A DNA stretch of 64,000 bases from Skermanella stibiiresistens SB22 (GCF_000576635.1 NZ_AVFL01000007.1:1-64000), one strand, 5' to 3'; positions 45,222-56,124 are shown, counted from the first letter of the stretch. The notes: generated from the letters alone by a model not told the origin. A program made the numbers and translations.

Positions 45222-45590
45222 ATGTCAGTCCGATCTGTGTCCATCCTGTAAATCCTCTTTATCTGTGTTGAAAGAAACATTTCCAGACGCGAAGTTTGGC
45301 ATGGGAAAAGCGCTATCTAACACAGATAAAGAGGATTTATAGGATGGGCACGGATATGGCCGCATCGCCCGCTTCGAGCCGAGCCTGACCCAGGGCGAAA
45401 GATCATACTCCCGTAATCCCCTGAATCGGAAATGGAATTTCCGCATGGCTGAAACCCCGGAGCGGCGATGCCCGACGCCCCGTGATTGAGGAACTTCGCT
45501 CGTTAACCATCCGTTCCCTTCTCCCAGCGCCACAGGCCTGGAAGAACACCAAGGACCGCCATTGGGGGCGACTTGGAGGGAGAGGGAATC
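45222..45590. other. intergenic region with MITE-like repeat (369 bp)
   Basis: No gene. The first half is AT-rich and holds the long inverted repeat (45233-45355, entered separately). The second half holds a strong GGAGGGAGAGGG ribosome site for the next gene at 45575-45587. Confidence 0.5.
45233..45355. repeat. MITE-like element: 37-bp inverted repeats around a 49-bp AT-rich centre
   Basis: Arms 45233-45269 and 45319-45355 match at 34 of 37 positions as reverse complements. The core CTCTTTATCTGTGTT (right arm AACACAGATAAAGAG) is AT-rich against a GC-rich background. No ORF or target-site duplication is obvious. Consistent with a miniature mobile or REP-type element; RNA would fold as one long hairpin. 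Confidence 0.7.
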
Positions 45591-45983
45591 ATGAAAAAGA
45601 CAGCGTTGGCGGCCATTGGCGCCGCCGTCCTCGCGACCTTCACCGTGGGCGCCGCCCGCGCGCAGGACGTCAAGGAGACGGTCTGTGCCCAAGGGACATA
45701 TTCGGAGCCGTGCCCCCAGGTGATCTGGTGCCCGGCGACCAATTGCGGGATCGGCATCCCGCAGCCCGATGGCAAGATCGAGATCATCTCCTCCACGGAG
45801 AAGAAGATGGACGGCACGTCGCGCCGCCCGGTCCAGTCGGGCAAGCCCATGACGCTGGATAGCATCACCGGCCGGGTGATCATCTTCGAGTGGGAGGACC
45901 CCGGCAAGGTCGAGGCGGCCGAGTCCGACATCACCATCAAGGACATCCTGTACGTCGTCATGCCGCCCGCCGGCGCCGGTTGA
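45591..45983 (+). CDS. exported hypothetical protein
   Basis: 130 residues with a signal peptide ending in GAARAQ and then QDVKETVCAQGTYSEPCPQVIWCPATNCGIG, with four cysteines that may form disulfides, followed by an acidic beta-rich C-terminus. A strong GGAGGG ribosome site is present. It lies 55 bases before the molybdenum hydroxylase genes and could be a secreted accessory; that is inference. Confidence 0.6.
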   Translation: MKKTALAAIGAAVLATFTVGAARAQDVKETVCAQGTYSEPCPQVIWCPATNCGIGIPQPDGKIEIISSTEKKMDGTSRRPVQSGKPMTLDSITGRVIIFEWEDPGKVEAAESDITIKDILYVVMPPAGAG

Positions 45984-46038
45984 GTCCACGGCCAACCAGG
46001 CTTTTCCAGCGGCGGCATTTCCACAGGGAGACGATTAG

Positions 46039-46491
46039 ATGATCAAATTAAGCATCAATGGGCAGGAGAAGCAGTTCGACGGCGACGGCGAGATGCCGCT
46101 GCTCTGGTACCTGCGCGACCAGCTCGGACTGACGGGCACCAAGTTCGGCTGCGGCATCGCGGCCTGCGGCGCCTGCACCGTCCATCTCGACGGCGAGGCC
46201 GTACGGTCCTGCCAGACACCGATCAGCGCCGCCGAGGGCTCGGCGGTGACGACGATCGAAGGGCTCGACCCCGAGGGCAACCATCCCCTGCAAAAGGCTT
46301 GGCGCGCCAACAACGTGCCGCAGTGCGGCTACTGCCAAGCCGGGCAGATCATGCAGGCGGCGGCGCTCCTGAAGCAGACGCCGAACCCGTCGGACGAGGA
46401 TATCGACAGCGCGATGTGGGGCAACATCTGCCGATGCGGCACCTATGTCCGAATCCGCGCCGCGATCCGCGACGCCGCGAATGGAGTTTGA
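46039..46491 (+). CDS. molybdenum hydroxylase [2Fe-2S] small subunit (isoquinoline 1-oxidoreductase alpha-like)
   Basis: 150-residue subunit with the plant-type cluster [15 protein letters not shown]...SC and the second cluster [13 protein letters not shown]...[15 protein letters not shown]. It transfers electrons from the Mo centre to an external acceptor. Its stop lies 1 base before the large-subunit ATG, which has GGAG inside the small-subunit end. Confidence 0.93.
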   Translation: MIKLSINGQEKQFDGDGEMPLLWYLRDQLGLTGTKFGCGIAACGACTVHLDGEAVRSCQTPISAAEGSAVTTIEGLDPEGNHPLQKAWRANNVPQCGYCQAGQIMQAAALLKQTPNPSDEDIDSAMWGNICRCGTYVRIRAAIRDAANGV

Positions 46492-46492
46492 C

Positions 46493-48817
<2,325 letters not shown>

Positions 48818-48823
48818 GATATC

Positions 48824-48861
48824 GCACCGGGGGAGCGGGCGGACGTCCGCTCCCCCGGTGC
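48824..48861. terminator. bidirectional intrinsic-type terminator hairpin
   Basis: GCACCGGGGGAGCGG (48824-48838), loop GCGGACGT, CCGCTCCCCCGGTGC (48847-48861), a perfect 15-bp stem between two convergent genes. U-runs are short. Confidence 0.75.
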
Positions 48862-48887
48862 TTATCGCTCGTCGCTCAATGCCTGGG

Positions 48888-50231
48888 TCAGCAGCCGGGG
48901 ATCACCTTGAACTCGACCCGGCGGTCCAGCGCGTCGGTCACGTCGTCGCGCCCCGTTCCAATCAGGTTGTCGCGTGATCCGGCACCCGTGGCGATCGTGC
49001 GCGCGCCGAGGACGGGTTCCTCCCGGTCCAGCCTGGACTTGACAAATTCGGCCCGCAGCAGCGACAGCCGGTCGTTGAGCGCCGCCGGTCCGGTCGGGCT
49101 GGTGTGTCCCGCCACCTCCAGGCAGGCGCTGTCGCGGGCGGCACTCTCGGCGATCTGGCGCAGCCACTCGTCATAGCTTCCGCTGACCAGTTGATCCGGC
49201 ACGAAGGCGGTGGAGCCGGGCTTGAACAGCAGCTTGACCGCCAGCCTGTTGTTGCGCAGGCCGTAATTGACGATGTCGCCGAACGCCGCCGCCGCCTCGT
49301 CGCGCCGGCCTAGCTTGAGGTTGGTCAGGTAGATCCCGTTATAGGCGCGGAGCTGGTCCCCCGCCGGCGACAGCGCCGCCGCCCGGTAGAGATCCAGCGC
49401 CTCGCGGTAGTCGCTCCTGTCATAGGCGTCGATCGCGTCGGCGATCAGCGCCGCCGTCAGGATGCCGTCGACATAGGCCGGGCTGATCGGGTCGCCGACC
49501 TTGGTTCCCTGGCATGTCGTGATGTAACCCTCGGTCGCCTTGTCGCCGGTCCAGGCGGGACTGTCCTGGAAGAACGGCGTCGGCGTGGTGTCGACACCGT
49601 CCAGCTTTGAGCGCGCCACCGCCTTGGCGACCGTCTTGCCCGATTTGAGATCGGCCAGCACCAGACAGAACCGGTAGGCCTCGCGGGTCCCCGCCGTCTT
49701 GCCTTCCGCGTTGACGGGAGTGAAGGTGCCGACCAGCACCAGCGGGGCCGCCGCCACCGCGGCAGTGGAGAACGGCACGATTTCGAACTGGGGATATTGG
49801 GTTTTGACCAGATCGACGATCCTGGACTGGATCCGGCGCGTCGCCGTCGACTGCGACCCCGTCATACCGTCAACCAGCGGATCGATCACCACCTGATGCC
49901 GCCCCGACGCCGCCGTCGGCGCCGGCACCGTCTTGGAGGAGAAGACCGAGTTCGCCGCTTTCAGCACCGCCTCGTCGAACGGCACGGGAATGACCGGCGC
50001 CGGGGCGGCGGGGGCCGCGGCGGGAGTTGGGGAGGGAGCGGCCGCCGCCGGTGGGGCCGCCGTGGCGGTCTGGGCCGGGGGTCCGCCGTCGAACGGCGCG
50101 CAGCCTCCCGACAGCAGGCCGAGCATCGATAACCCCGCCAGCGATGACACTGAAAATCGCCTGAAGGCTCCAGGACCGAAGACGCCGGGATAACCCTCAA
50201 CAGTTCCCGCGAAGGAAAGCTTTGGTCGCAT
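48888..50231 (-). CDS. OmpA-type peptidoglycan-binding lipoprotein
   Basis: 447 residues: signal and lipobox (LSGGC near residue 44), a Pro/Ala-rich linker (about 50-80), a periplasmic domain with FEIVPFSTAAVAAAPLVLVGTF, a TPR-like stretch (AIDAYDRSDYREALDLYRAAALSPAGDQL), and a C-terminal OmpA domain (VAGHTSPTGPAALNDRLSLLRAEFVKSRL). The signal has a long n-region, so the start could lie further in. GGAGAGG stands upstream. It overlaps the caspase gene by 35 bases, so the pair is probably cotranslated. Confidence 0.85.
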   Translation of the reverse strand: MRPKLSFAGTVEGYPGVFGPGAFRRFSVSSLAGLSMLGLLSGGCAPFDGGPPAQTATAAPPAAAAPSPTPAAAPAAPAPVIPVPFDEAVLKAANSVFSSKTVPAPTAASGRHQVVIDPLVDGMTGSQSTATRRIQSRIVDLVKTQYPQFEIVPFSTAAVAAAPLVLVGTFTPVNAEGKTAGTREAYRFCLVLADLKSGKTVAKAVARSKLDGVDTTPTPFFQDSPAWTGDKATEGYITTCQGTKVGDPISPAYVDGILTAALIADAIDAYDRSDYREALDLYRAAALSPAGDQLRAYNGIYLTNLKLGRRDEAAAAFGDIVNYGLRNNRLAVKLLFKPGSTAFVPDQLVSGSYDEWLRQIAESAARDSACLEVAGHTSPTGPAALNDRLSLLRAEFVKSRLDREEPVLGARTIATGAGSRDNLIGTGRDDVTDALDRRVEFKVIPGC

Positions 50232-51384
50232 CCGAAATCGCCTCTCCGAGTTGAGCCCTTTCCAGAATATTGGCACAGCGCGGATCTTTGCCGCTAGCCT
50301 CTCGGGCGCGTATCGGGGACTGCTTTTGGAGTATGGAGCCTTTCGCCAAAGGGACTTTTGTTTCAGTTGACACCGCTGGTTGGATGGAGACTTCGGGTGT
50401 TTGCTCCGGCATTGGTTTCCGCAGCGGCAAGGGCAGCTCGGCCACCGCTTCGGACGGGCTTTCGATGACGGGAGCGGCCACGGGAGGTGGGTCGGGAACC
50501 TTCAGGGGCGGCGGGAGCGCCACCGTCAAGGTCGCCGCTGGGGTCGCGGCGGGCGCCTGGACTGGCGCCTGGACCAAGGGGGGCGGGATCAGATAGAATG
50601 GCTCGCCGCCGAGCGAGCCATAGGTGAAGGGCGTCTGCCTGCCGCCGGTCGCGTCGAACACGCTGTCGCGGATGCGGCCGAACAGCAGGTTGATCTCCAG
50701 CCCCGGCGTCTCGATGTGCTTCAGCAGCGCCGTGGTGTAGGGGCTGTGGCCGCCCGCCCCGTCCTCCGCCAGCGCGTTCGCCGCCGTGGCGTAGGCGACC
50801 AGGGTGTTGCGTCCGATATCGCCGACCTGGGCCAGCCCCTCCGTCACCTTGATGGCGCGCGTGGCGCCCGGCGCCCGGGCGATGCGGGCCGCGAACGGGT
50901 TGTCGCGGCAGGCGTCGAGGATGATGATCCGCAGCTGCTTGGCGCCCTCCGCCTCTTCCAGGATGACGTCCAGCGACAGGGCGTCGTATGACAGGTCCTG
51001 CTCGCGCTGGACCCGGGCGTCGACTGGCAGGAAATAGTTGTGGCCGTTCACCTGCAATCCGTGCCCGGCATAGAAGACCAGCGCCACCGACGCGGTTTCC
51101 GTCGCGCGTCCGAACGCCCGCAGCCGTTCCGCCATCTGGGTGAAGGTCAGATCGTAGCCGTCCACCACCGAGAATCCGATGCGTCTCAGCGCCTGGGCGA
51201 CCGCCTTGGCGTCGTTCGGTGGATTGGGCAACGGCGCCACGTCGCGGTAGGCGCCATTGCCGATCACGAGGGCCACGCGGTCGTTGGCGTTGGCCGGACC
51301 GGCCAACAGGATCGGACCAGCCAATAGGAGCGGTCCGGTCAGCAGAAGCAGGACGGCGACGGCCACGCCGGTAAGCCTGGACAC
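50197..51384 (-). CDS. exported caspase-like cysteine protease (C14, orthocaspase type)
   Basis: 395 residues. A signal peptide (LTGVAVAVLLLLTGPLLLAGPILLAGPANA) precedes the p20 domain: DRVALVIGNGAY, catalytic His in VFYAGHGL, Cys in IIILDACRDNPF. A Pro-rich linker and a short conserved C-terminal module with two cysteines (DPRCANILERAQLG...LRGNC) follow. The GTG at 51384 is preferred because AGGGGG lies 6 bases upstream; a GTG at 51414 is also in frame. Bacterial members cleave after Arg/Lys; the target here is unknown. Confidence 0.85.
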   Translation of the reverse strand: MSRLTGVAVAVLLLLTGPLLLAGPILLAGPANANDRVALVIGNGAYRDVAPLPNPPNDAKAVAQALRRIGFSVVDGYDLTFTQMAERLRAFGRATETASVALVFYAGHGLQVNGHNYFLPVDARVQREQDLSYDALSLDVILEEAEGAKQLRIIILDACRDNPFAARIARAPGATRAIKVTEGLAQVGDIGRNTLVAYATAANALAEDGAGGHSPYTTALLKHIETPGLEINLLFGRIRDSVFDATGGRQTPFTYGSLGGEPFYLIPPPLVQAPVQAPAATPAATLTVALPPPLKVPDPPPVAAPVIESPSEAVAELPLPLRKPMPEQTPEVSIQPAVSTETKVPLAKGSILQKQSPIRAREASGKDPRCANILERAQLGEAISDATKAFLRGNC

Positions 51385-51544
51385 CCTGGTCCCCCTGATG
51401 GTTAAGGAACTCACCTCATATCATACCACCGAGGGCATCCTGGAAGAACCAATCCAAAGGCTCATCCAGCGATGCTCCGCCTTGGTGACGATTGAACACC
51501 TGTTCAGATTGACAGGTGCCAATCCCGACCCTAAGGTGCCCGCA
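51385..51544. other. region upstream of the Mn riboswitch
   Basis: 160-bp divergent stretch between the caspase-like gene and mntP. No coding sequence. It includes the putative promoters of both directions; I do not see clean -35/-10 boxes. Confidence 0.4.
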
Positions 51545-51659
51545 CCATTGGGGAGTAGCCACCCTCTCGCGGGAGGGGTTCGCGCCAACAGACTCGGGGA
51601 GTTCCCGTGGCGCGCGCGGCGATCGGACGACAGGTCCGGAAGCTCGGCGAGACTGATGG
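51545..51659 (+). promoter_or_regulatory. yybP-ykoY manganese riboswitch upstream of mntP
   Basis: The conserved TTGGGGAGTAGCC begins at 51548, and the 3' consensus CTCGGCGAGACTGATGGC ends at 51660. CCAT (51545-51548) pairs with ATGG (51656-51659) at the base. An internal hairpin CCCTCTCGCGGGAGGG and further stems lie between. Known members bind Mn2+ and control Mn efflux genes such as mntP. The gene starts 70 bases later. Confidence 0.85.
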
Positions 51660-51729
51660 CACGACCACCGCCCGACGGCCAACCGGGTGTGGGCGTGCTA
51701 TCCTGTTTCGTCTGGCCGGAGAAACCCGG

Positions 51730-52293
51730 ATGTTCGGCGCCACCTCCTTCGCGCTAGCCTTCAGCCTATCCATGGACAGCTTCGCGGCCGCGCTGGGCCG
51801 CGGCGCCGCCCGCAAGCGCCCCGGCTTCAACGAGGCGTTCCGCGTCGGCGTCATCTTCGGCGGCTGCCAGCTGCTGATGTCCGTGATCGGCTGGGCGGTC
51901 GGCGTGTCCTTCGCTGGACTGGTCCAGCATTTCGACCACTGGATCGCCTTCACGCTGCTGGCGATCATCGGCGGCAGCATGATCCGCAACGCCATCGCCG
52001 GCGAGGCCGATGACGACGCCGCCGCCAAGCGGTCGGGCTGGCTGTCGCTGCTGACCACCGGCGTCGCCACCAGCATCGACGCCAGCGCCGTGGGCGTCGG
52101 CTTGGCGATGGCGGATGTCAACATCGCCGCGACCGCGACCTTGGTCGGCTTCGTGACTTTCCTGATGGGGTTTGGCGGCGTCATGCTGGGTCACGCGGCG
52201 GGCCCACTGCTGGGCCGGAAGGCGGAATTGATCGGGGGGCTTGGCTTGATCGGCATCGGCACCAAGATCCTGGTCGAGCACACGCTGTTCTGA
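51730..52293 (+). CDS. mntP: manganese efflux pump MntP
   Basis: 187-residue protein with six TM helices: SLSMDSFAAALGRGAARKRPGFNEAFRVGVIFGGCQLLMSVIGW, then TGVATSIDASAVGVGLAMADVN with the duplicated Asp metal site (MDSF...IDAS). The riboswitch upstream confirms Mn control. The start follows GGAG by about 10 bases. Confidence 0.93.
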   Translation: MFGATSFALAFSLSMDSFAAALGRGAARKRPGFNEAFRVGVIFGGCQLLMSVIGWAVGVSFAGLVQHFDHWIAFTLLAIIGGSMIRNAIAGEADDDAAAKRSGWLSLLTTGVATSIDASAVGVGLAMADVNIAATATLVGFVTFLMGFGGVMLGHAAGPLLGRKAELIGGLGLIGIGTKILVEHTLF

Positions 52294-52345
52294 TGACTTA
52301 TAGTGACCATACACGTCGATTCGCGAGAGCCTGGAGACCCCTGTC

Positions 52346-52522
52346 ATGTGCTGCCGCCCTGCCGTCGAACGAGCCTTCGCCGAAATGAAGGCATCCGGAG
52401 CCCCAGACCGGCACGCCTTGGAAGCCGCGCTGATCATTCACCGCTTCCATCATCCCGAGGTCCCGTTCCAGGACGCCCTGACCGAGGTGTCGCGCTGGAC
52501 CGTCGGGCGTCTGGTCCACTAG
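52346..52522 (+). CDS. 58-residue hypothetical protein
   Basis: GGAG (52333-52336) is 9 bases before ATG; the product reads MCCRPAVERAFAEMKASGAP and ends TEVSRWTVGRLVH. It looks helical and soluble, with amphipathic alanine-rich helices. The stop codon touches the hairpin at 52501-52532, as expected for a short transcript unit. No family recognised. Confidence 0.55.
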   Translation: MCCRPAVERAFAEMKASGAPDRHALEAALIIHRFHHPEVPFQDALTEVSRWTVGRLVH

Positions 52523-52532
52523 ACGCCCGACG
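52501..52532. terminator. perfect 12-bp hairpin at the end of the small gene
   Basis: CGTCGGGCGTCT (52501-52512), 8-base loop, AGACGCCCGACG (52521-52532). The stem includes the last codons and the stop of the 58-residue gene. It lies between convergent genes. No long U-run. Confidence 0.65.
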
Positions 52533-52547
52533 AATTCCGAAGGGGGC

Positions 52548-53234
52548 TTAGGAGAGGGCGTCCAACTCGCGGCGGCGCGCGTCCGGAATGTTCAGCCGGC
52601 TCGCCAGGAAGTCCAGGTAACGGCGCTCGGTCTCGGACCCGCCGCGGATGGCGATCTCCGACGCCAGATAGATCTGCTCCGCCGTGTCCTGGTCGCGCGA
52701 CTGCCGGATGATGTCATCCAGCGGCTTCGGCGACGCGATCTCCTGCTCGACGATCCGGCGCTCCTCGGCGCCGGCGCCCGCCTTGTCCAGGTGCTGGATG
52801 ATGCGCTGGCGCTCCTCGGCGGTGATCTGGCCGTCCGCGTTGGCCGCCGCGATCATGGCGCGGATCAGCAGCAGCGCCTGCCCCTCGTCCATCTGCAGCG
52901 ACGCTTCCGTCGGGCCGGCGGTCGCCGTCCCGTCCTGGGGCTGGAAAACGCCCAGCGCGTCGAACAGCGCTCCGAACGGGCCGCTGGCGCCCTTCTTCTC
53001 CGGCACCGCCGGTGTGGCGGCCGGCTGGGTCGAACCACTGTCCCGATACGCCTTGTAGGCGAGGTAGGCCAGCGCCGCCATGCCGGCCTTGCCACCCAGG
53101 CTCATGCCGCCCTTGGTCTTGCCGCCGCCGAGCAGCATCGGTGCCGCGGTCGCCAGCGCCGCGCCACGCCCGCCGGCGCGTCCGGCCAGCCCCGACACCA
53201 GCATGGTCCCGAGCACCTTGGTCAAATTGGCCAT
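52548..53234 (-). CDS. DUF533 / TerB-like membrane-associated protein
   Basis: 228 residues. The N-terminus has two Gly/Ala-rich segments (TMLVSGLAGRAGGRGAALATAAPMLLGGG and GKAGMAALAYLAYKAY), and the C-terminal half is a TerB-type helical bundle with acidic sites (LLIRAMIAAANADGQITAEERQRIIQHL). DUF533 proteins are inner-membrane associated and of unknown role; TerB relatives bind Ca2+. GGGAG stands before the ATG of MANLTK. Confidence 0.87.
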   Translation of the reverse strand: MANLTKVLGTMLVSGLAGRAGGRGAALATAAPMLLGGGKTKGGMSLGGKAGMAALAYLAYKAYRDSGSTQPAATPAVPEKKGASGPFGALFDALGVFQPQDGTATAGPTEASLQMDEGQALLLIRAMIAAANADGQITAEERQRIIQHLDKAGAGAEERRIVEQEIASPKPLDDIIRQSRDQDTAEQIYLASEIAIRGGSETERRYLDFLASRLNIPDARRRELDALS

Positions 53235-53308
53235 GTCGGCCTCCCAATTCATGTTTCGCTGGGAGGTTAACGATTGGCCGGCGTCCTAGGTTCAGACCGG
53301 GTATGGCA

Positions 53309-53809
53309 TCAGGAGGGCGCGTCCGGCTTCTTGGCGGCGCGCTTCGGTTTCGACAAGGACTTGAACCGCTCCTCGGTGTCCGGCTCGGAATAGACACCTA
53401 GGAACAGGTCGCCAAGCGCCCGCCGGCTCAGGGCCCGGATGCGGTTGCGGATGGCGTTGCGCATCGATTCCTGGCTCATCTGGCAGCGGCGGCACAGCTT
53501 GCGGAGCTTGCCGCCGTTGTCGCCCGACAGCCGGACCAGACGCACCGTCACAGGCAGGTCGCGGACCTCGGCGTATTCCACCACGTTCGGCCAAGCCGAG
53601 CGGCGGCCCCGCCGGTCGCGCCAAGTCTGGTCATCGGCGTCGAACCAGCGGCCATCGGCCAGGCAGCGCACCACCGTGCCATGCTTGCGGCCACAGTCGC
53701 GGCAGCGCTCGTTCAAGCTGACCGGCGCTATGTCCGTGTAGCGCACCCTCTCGCCCGACGGGTCGAGTTGCGGCCGGTAAGTGGCCTTTCGCCGTCCCGT
53801 GTCGCTCAT
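53309..53809 (-). CDS. conserved hypothetical protein with CxxC motifs
   Basis: 166 residues. Two cysteine pairs, CRDCGRKHG (near 37-40) and CRRCQMS (near 108-111), suggest a zinc site. A basic C-terminal region (RFKSLSKPKRAAKK) follows. The start at MSDTGRRKATYRP has AGAGG just upstream. No named family recognised. It is on the same strand as the DUF533 gene, 74 bases upstream. Confidence 0.6.
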   Translation of the reverse strand: MSDTGRRKATYRPQLDPSGERVRYTDIAPVSLNERCRDCGRKHGTVVRCLADGRWFDADDQTWRDRRGRRSAWPNVVEYAEVRDLPVTVRLVRLSGDNGGKLRKLCRRCQMSQESMRNAIRNRIRALSRRALGDLFLGVYSEPDTEERFKSLSKPKRAAKKPDAPS

Positions 53810-54143
53810 GATGTCCTCTTGGCCACGGGGCCACCATGCCACACCGGCGACCCGGCCGCCACGACCGATACCATGGCGTCCAGCCGTCACGCCGAACGCC
53901 GATCTATGATGAATGGAATATGACTTATGGTCCGATTCAAAGCGTCCGGACCATCCTTGCGTACAGGTTCGGCGAATTTCCGGGCGAATACCTCGTGGTC
54001 ACGCACGATTCTACTTGAACCCGGACGCGATCATCCGCATGTTGCAGTGCAGCAAACAGCCGGCGCCGGACGTGCCCAAGAGCGCGACGGCGCAAGTGCC
54101 AAGTGACCACCACATCGCCACCAGCAAATCAGGAAACGCTATC
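53810..54143. other. 334-bp intergenic region upstream of the second phasin
   Basis: No coding sequence seen. It contains an AT-richer segment near 53895-53950 and the PhaR-like box (54042-54054). A TTGCGT lies near 53956, but a good -10 is not evident. Confidence 0.5.
54042..54054. promoter_or_regulatory. PhaR-like operator (copy 2)
   Basis: TTGCAGTGCAGCA, identical over 13 bases to 8196-8208, here 89 bases before the phasin ATG. Confidence 0.6.
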
Positions 54144-54584
54144 ATGAATGCATTCCCCCAGTTCAAGGTTCCCAGCTTCGACCAGTTCAAGGTTCCGGGC
54201 TTCGATTTCAGCGCCGTGTTCGACATCCAGCGCCGCAACGTGGAGGCGTTCACCGCCGCCAGCCAGACCTTCGCGCAGGGCATGCAGACGGTCGTCCAGC
54301 GCCAGGGCGAGATCGCCCGCCAGTCGATCGAGCAGTTCCAGGGCCTGATGACGAACGCCAAGCCGACCACCGCGGTCGAGGAGACCCTCGTCAAGCAGAC
54401 CGATCTGGTCAAGGCCGCCTACGAGAAGAACATCGCCAACGCCCGCGAGCTGCAGGACATCGTCTCCAAGGTCACGACCGAGGCGTCCGACATCCTGAGC
54501 CGCCGCGTCGTCGCCAGCCTGGACGAGATCAAGGCCGTCGCTCAGCCGAAGAAGGTCGCCGAGCGGACCGTCAAGGCCGCCTGA
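54144..54584 (+). CDS. phasin (PHA granule-associated protein)
   Basis: 146 residues, all-helical after an N-terminal direct repeat (FPQFKVPSFDQFKVPGFDF). Typical phasin core: VFDIQRRNVEAFTAASQTFAQGMQTVVQRQGEIARQSIEQFQGLM. AGGAAA stands 9 bases before ATG. It coats PHA granules. The 17-bp hairpin that follows may end its transcript. Confidence 0.92.
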   Translation: MNAFPQFKVPSFDQFKVPGFDFSAVFDIQRRNVEAFTAASQTFAQGMQTVVQRQGEIARQSIEQFQGLMTNAKPTTAVEETLVKQTDLVKAAYEKNIANARELQDIVSKVTTEASDILSRRVVASLDEIKAVAQPKKVAERTVKAA

Positions 54585-54619
54585 GCAGCCACTCTCGGGT
54601 CCGATCAGATCTGAACGGC

Positions 54620-54655
54620 GTCACGTCCCGGAGAACCCGTTCTCCGGGACGTGAC
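54620..54655 (+). terminator. 17-bp perfect inverted repeat after the phasin gene
   Basis: GTCACGTCCCGGAGAAC (54620-54636) and GTTCTCCGGGACGTGAC (54639-54655); as RNA a 16-bp stem with a CCCG loop. 36 bases past the stop codon. No clear U-run, but a strong stem. Confidence 0.6.
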
Positions 54656-54808
54656 AATGTAAAGTTCCAGGTCCACTCCGATGGAATACAGATTCGGTTG
54701 TGGTACCGTCCATTGACCGAATGGATACCGCGGGGTCGGATCCGGCCCCGCTTTCAACCGTGACGCGGCGCCCATGCCGGTGCCGGAAATCGATAGGGAG
54801 ACAGTTGG

Positions 54809-55147
54809 ATGCGCGACATCGCCATTACCCTCGAGCAGGCCGCCCATTGGCTGAATTGCGGGATCGCCCAGGTCAAGGAATACCTGACGGCCGGTCGCCT
54901 GCGCGCGTTCGAAGGCAAGTCGGGCGATGCCGCCAAAGTCATCTCGCTGAATTCCACCGTCATCCTGGCCGAGAGCCTGCCTCCCGAGGCCGGCATCTTC
55001 CAGATCGCCGAGAAGCGCGACTACGACTCCGCTCCCCGGCCGCGCCAGACCAGCTCCATGGGCCGCGAGCGGGCGCCGCTCGAAGTCGTTCGGAGTTCCG
55101 GTCCGATCGTCGAGCGCCGCCCCCTCCGTCCCTTCGTCGCCCGTTAA
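54809..55147 (+). CDS. hypothetical protein with excisionase/MerR-like helix-turn-helix
   Basis: 112 residues. ITLEQAAHWLNCGIAQVKEYLTAGRLRAFEGKSGD looks like an excisionase-type winged helix, and the rest is Arg/Pro-rich and disordered. GGGAG lies 9 bases before ATG. No phage or plasmid context. Confidence 0.55.
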   Translation: MRDIAITLEQAAHWLNCGIAQVKEYLTAGRLRAFEGKSGDAAKVISLNSTVILAESLPPEAGIFQIAEKRDYDSAPRPRQTSSMGRERAPLEVVRSSGPIVERRPLRPFVAR

Positions 55148-55156
55148 GCTTCCTGT

Positions 55157-56065
55157 TCAGTCGTCAGCCTCCGGCACCAGCGAGGTGCCGGCGAGGTTGG
55201 CGGTGATGTCGGACAGCATCGGCACGTAATCGTCGCCATGTCCCGTGGTGACGGCGACCGCGAACGAGTTCCGCACGGCCGCTCCCATCGGATTGGCGAC
55301 GCCGGCGGCGTTGGCGAAGGCCGACAGATAGCTCATGTCCTTGAAACCGTTGCGAATCGCGAAGCGGTGGGCGTTGGGATCGCGCTCCAAGACCCATTTG
55401 AAGAACGTCTGGTAGAAGCCGCAGTCCATCCTGCCGCCCCGGACGACGCTGTCGAACACCGTCGGCGTCAGCCCGGCCTTGGCTCCCAGCGTCAAAGCCT
55501 CCGCGTAGAGTGCCGCGTAGCCCATCGACAGGAAGTTGTTGAGCAGCTTCATCGTGTGGCCGGTGCCAACCGGCCCGGTCTCGATGACGCGCCCCGCGAA
55601 GGTCTCCAGCACTGGCCGCGCCCGCTCGATCTGATCGGATGTGCCGCCGACCATCACGTCCAGCGTTCCCTCCCACGCGTCCTTGGGTGTCCGGCCCAGC
55701 GGCGCGTCGATCAGCGTGATGCCCTTGCCCTCCAGCTCGGTGGCGAGGCGGGTCGTCGCCGACGGCTCGGAGGTCGAGCAATCGATGATCATCAGCGGCT
55801 TGCCCGCCGCCGCCAGACCGTCCGGCCCGTTGACGACCGCCTCGACCTGCGGGCTGCCGGTGACGCACAGCACCACGATGTCGCACGCCTCGGCCAGTTC
55901 GCGGGGAGTCGCCGCCTCCGACGCGCCGCGCCGCTTCAGGTCCTCCACCGGTTCCCGGTTGCGGTGTCCCATCACCGTCAGGGGAAAGCCCTTGCCGACG
56001 ATGTTGGCGGCCATGCCGTGGCCCATCAGCCCGACGCCGATGAACCCAACGCGTTCCTTGCCCAT
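55157..56065 (-). CDS. 3-hydroxyisobutyrate dehydrogenase-family NAD(P)-dependent oxidoreductase
   Basis: 302-residue beta-hydroxyacid dehydrogenase. NAD site GFIGVGLMGHGMAANI, substrate motif DCSTSEPSATTRLA, catalytic-Lys motif GTGHTMKLLNNFL. GGGA-rich ribosome site. Family substrates include 3-hydroxyisobutyrate, tartronate semialdehyde and succinic semialdehyde; no context decides here. Confidence 0.9.
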   Translation of the reverse strand: MGKERVGFIGVGLMGHGMAANIVGKGFPLTVMGHRNREPVEDLKRRGASEAATPRELAEACDIVVLCVTGSPQVEAVVNGPDGLAAAGKPLMIIDCSTSEPSATTRLATELEGKGITLIDAPLGRTPKDAWEGTLDVMVGGTSDQIERARPVLETFAGRVIETGPVGTGHTMKLLNNFLSMGYAALYAEALTLGAKAGLTPTVFDSVVRGGRMDCGFYQTFFKWVLERDPNAHRFAIRNGFKDMSYLSAFANAAGVANPMGAAVRNSFAVAVTTGHGDDYVPMLSDITANLAGTSLVPEADD

Positions 56066-56124
56066 GGCTGTCTCTTCCCTCTTCTTGTTTCCAGGCTTCC
56101 TGTTTCCAGGATCGGTGTTCGCGG

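Noticed and set aside
54809-55147. Excisionase of a mobile element
   Set aside because: Only the helix-turn-helix resembles it; no integrase or attachment sites nearby.
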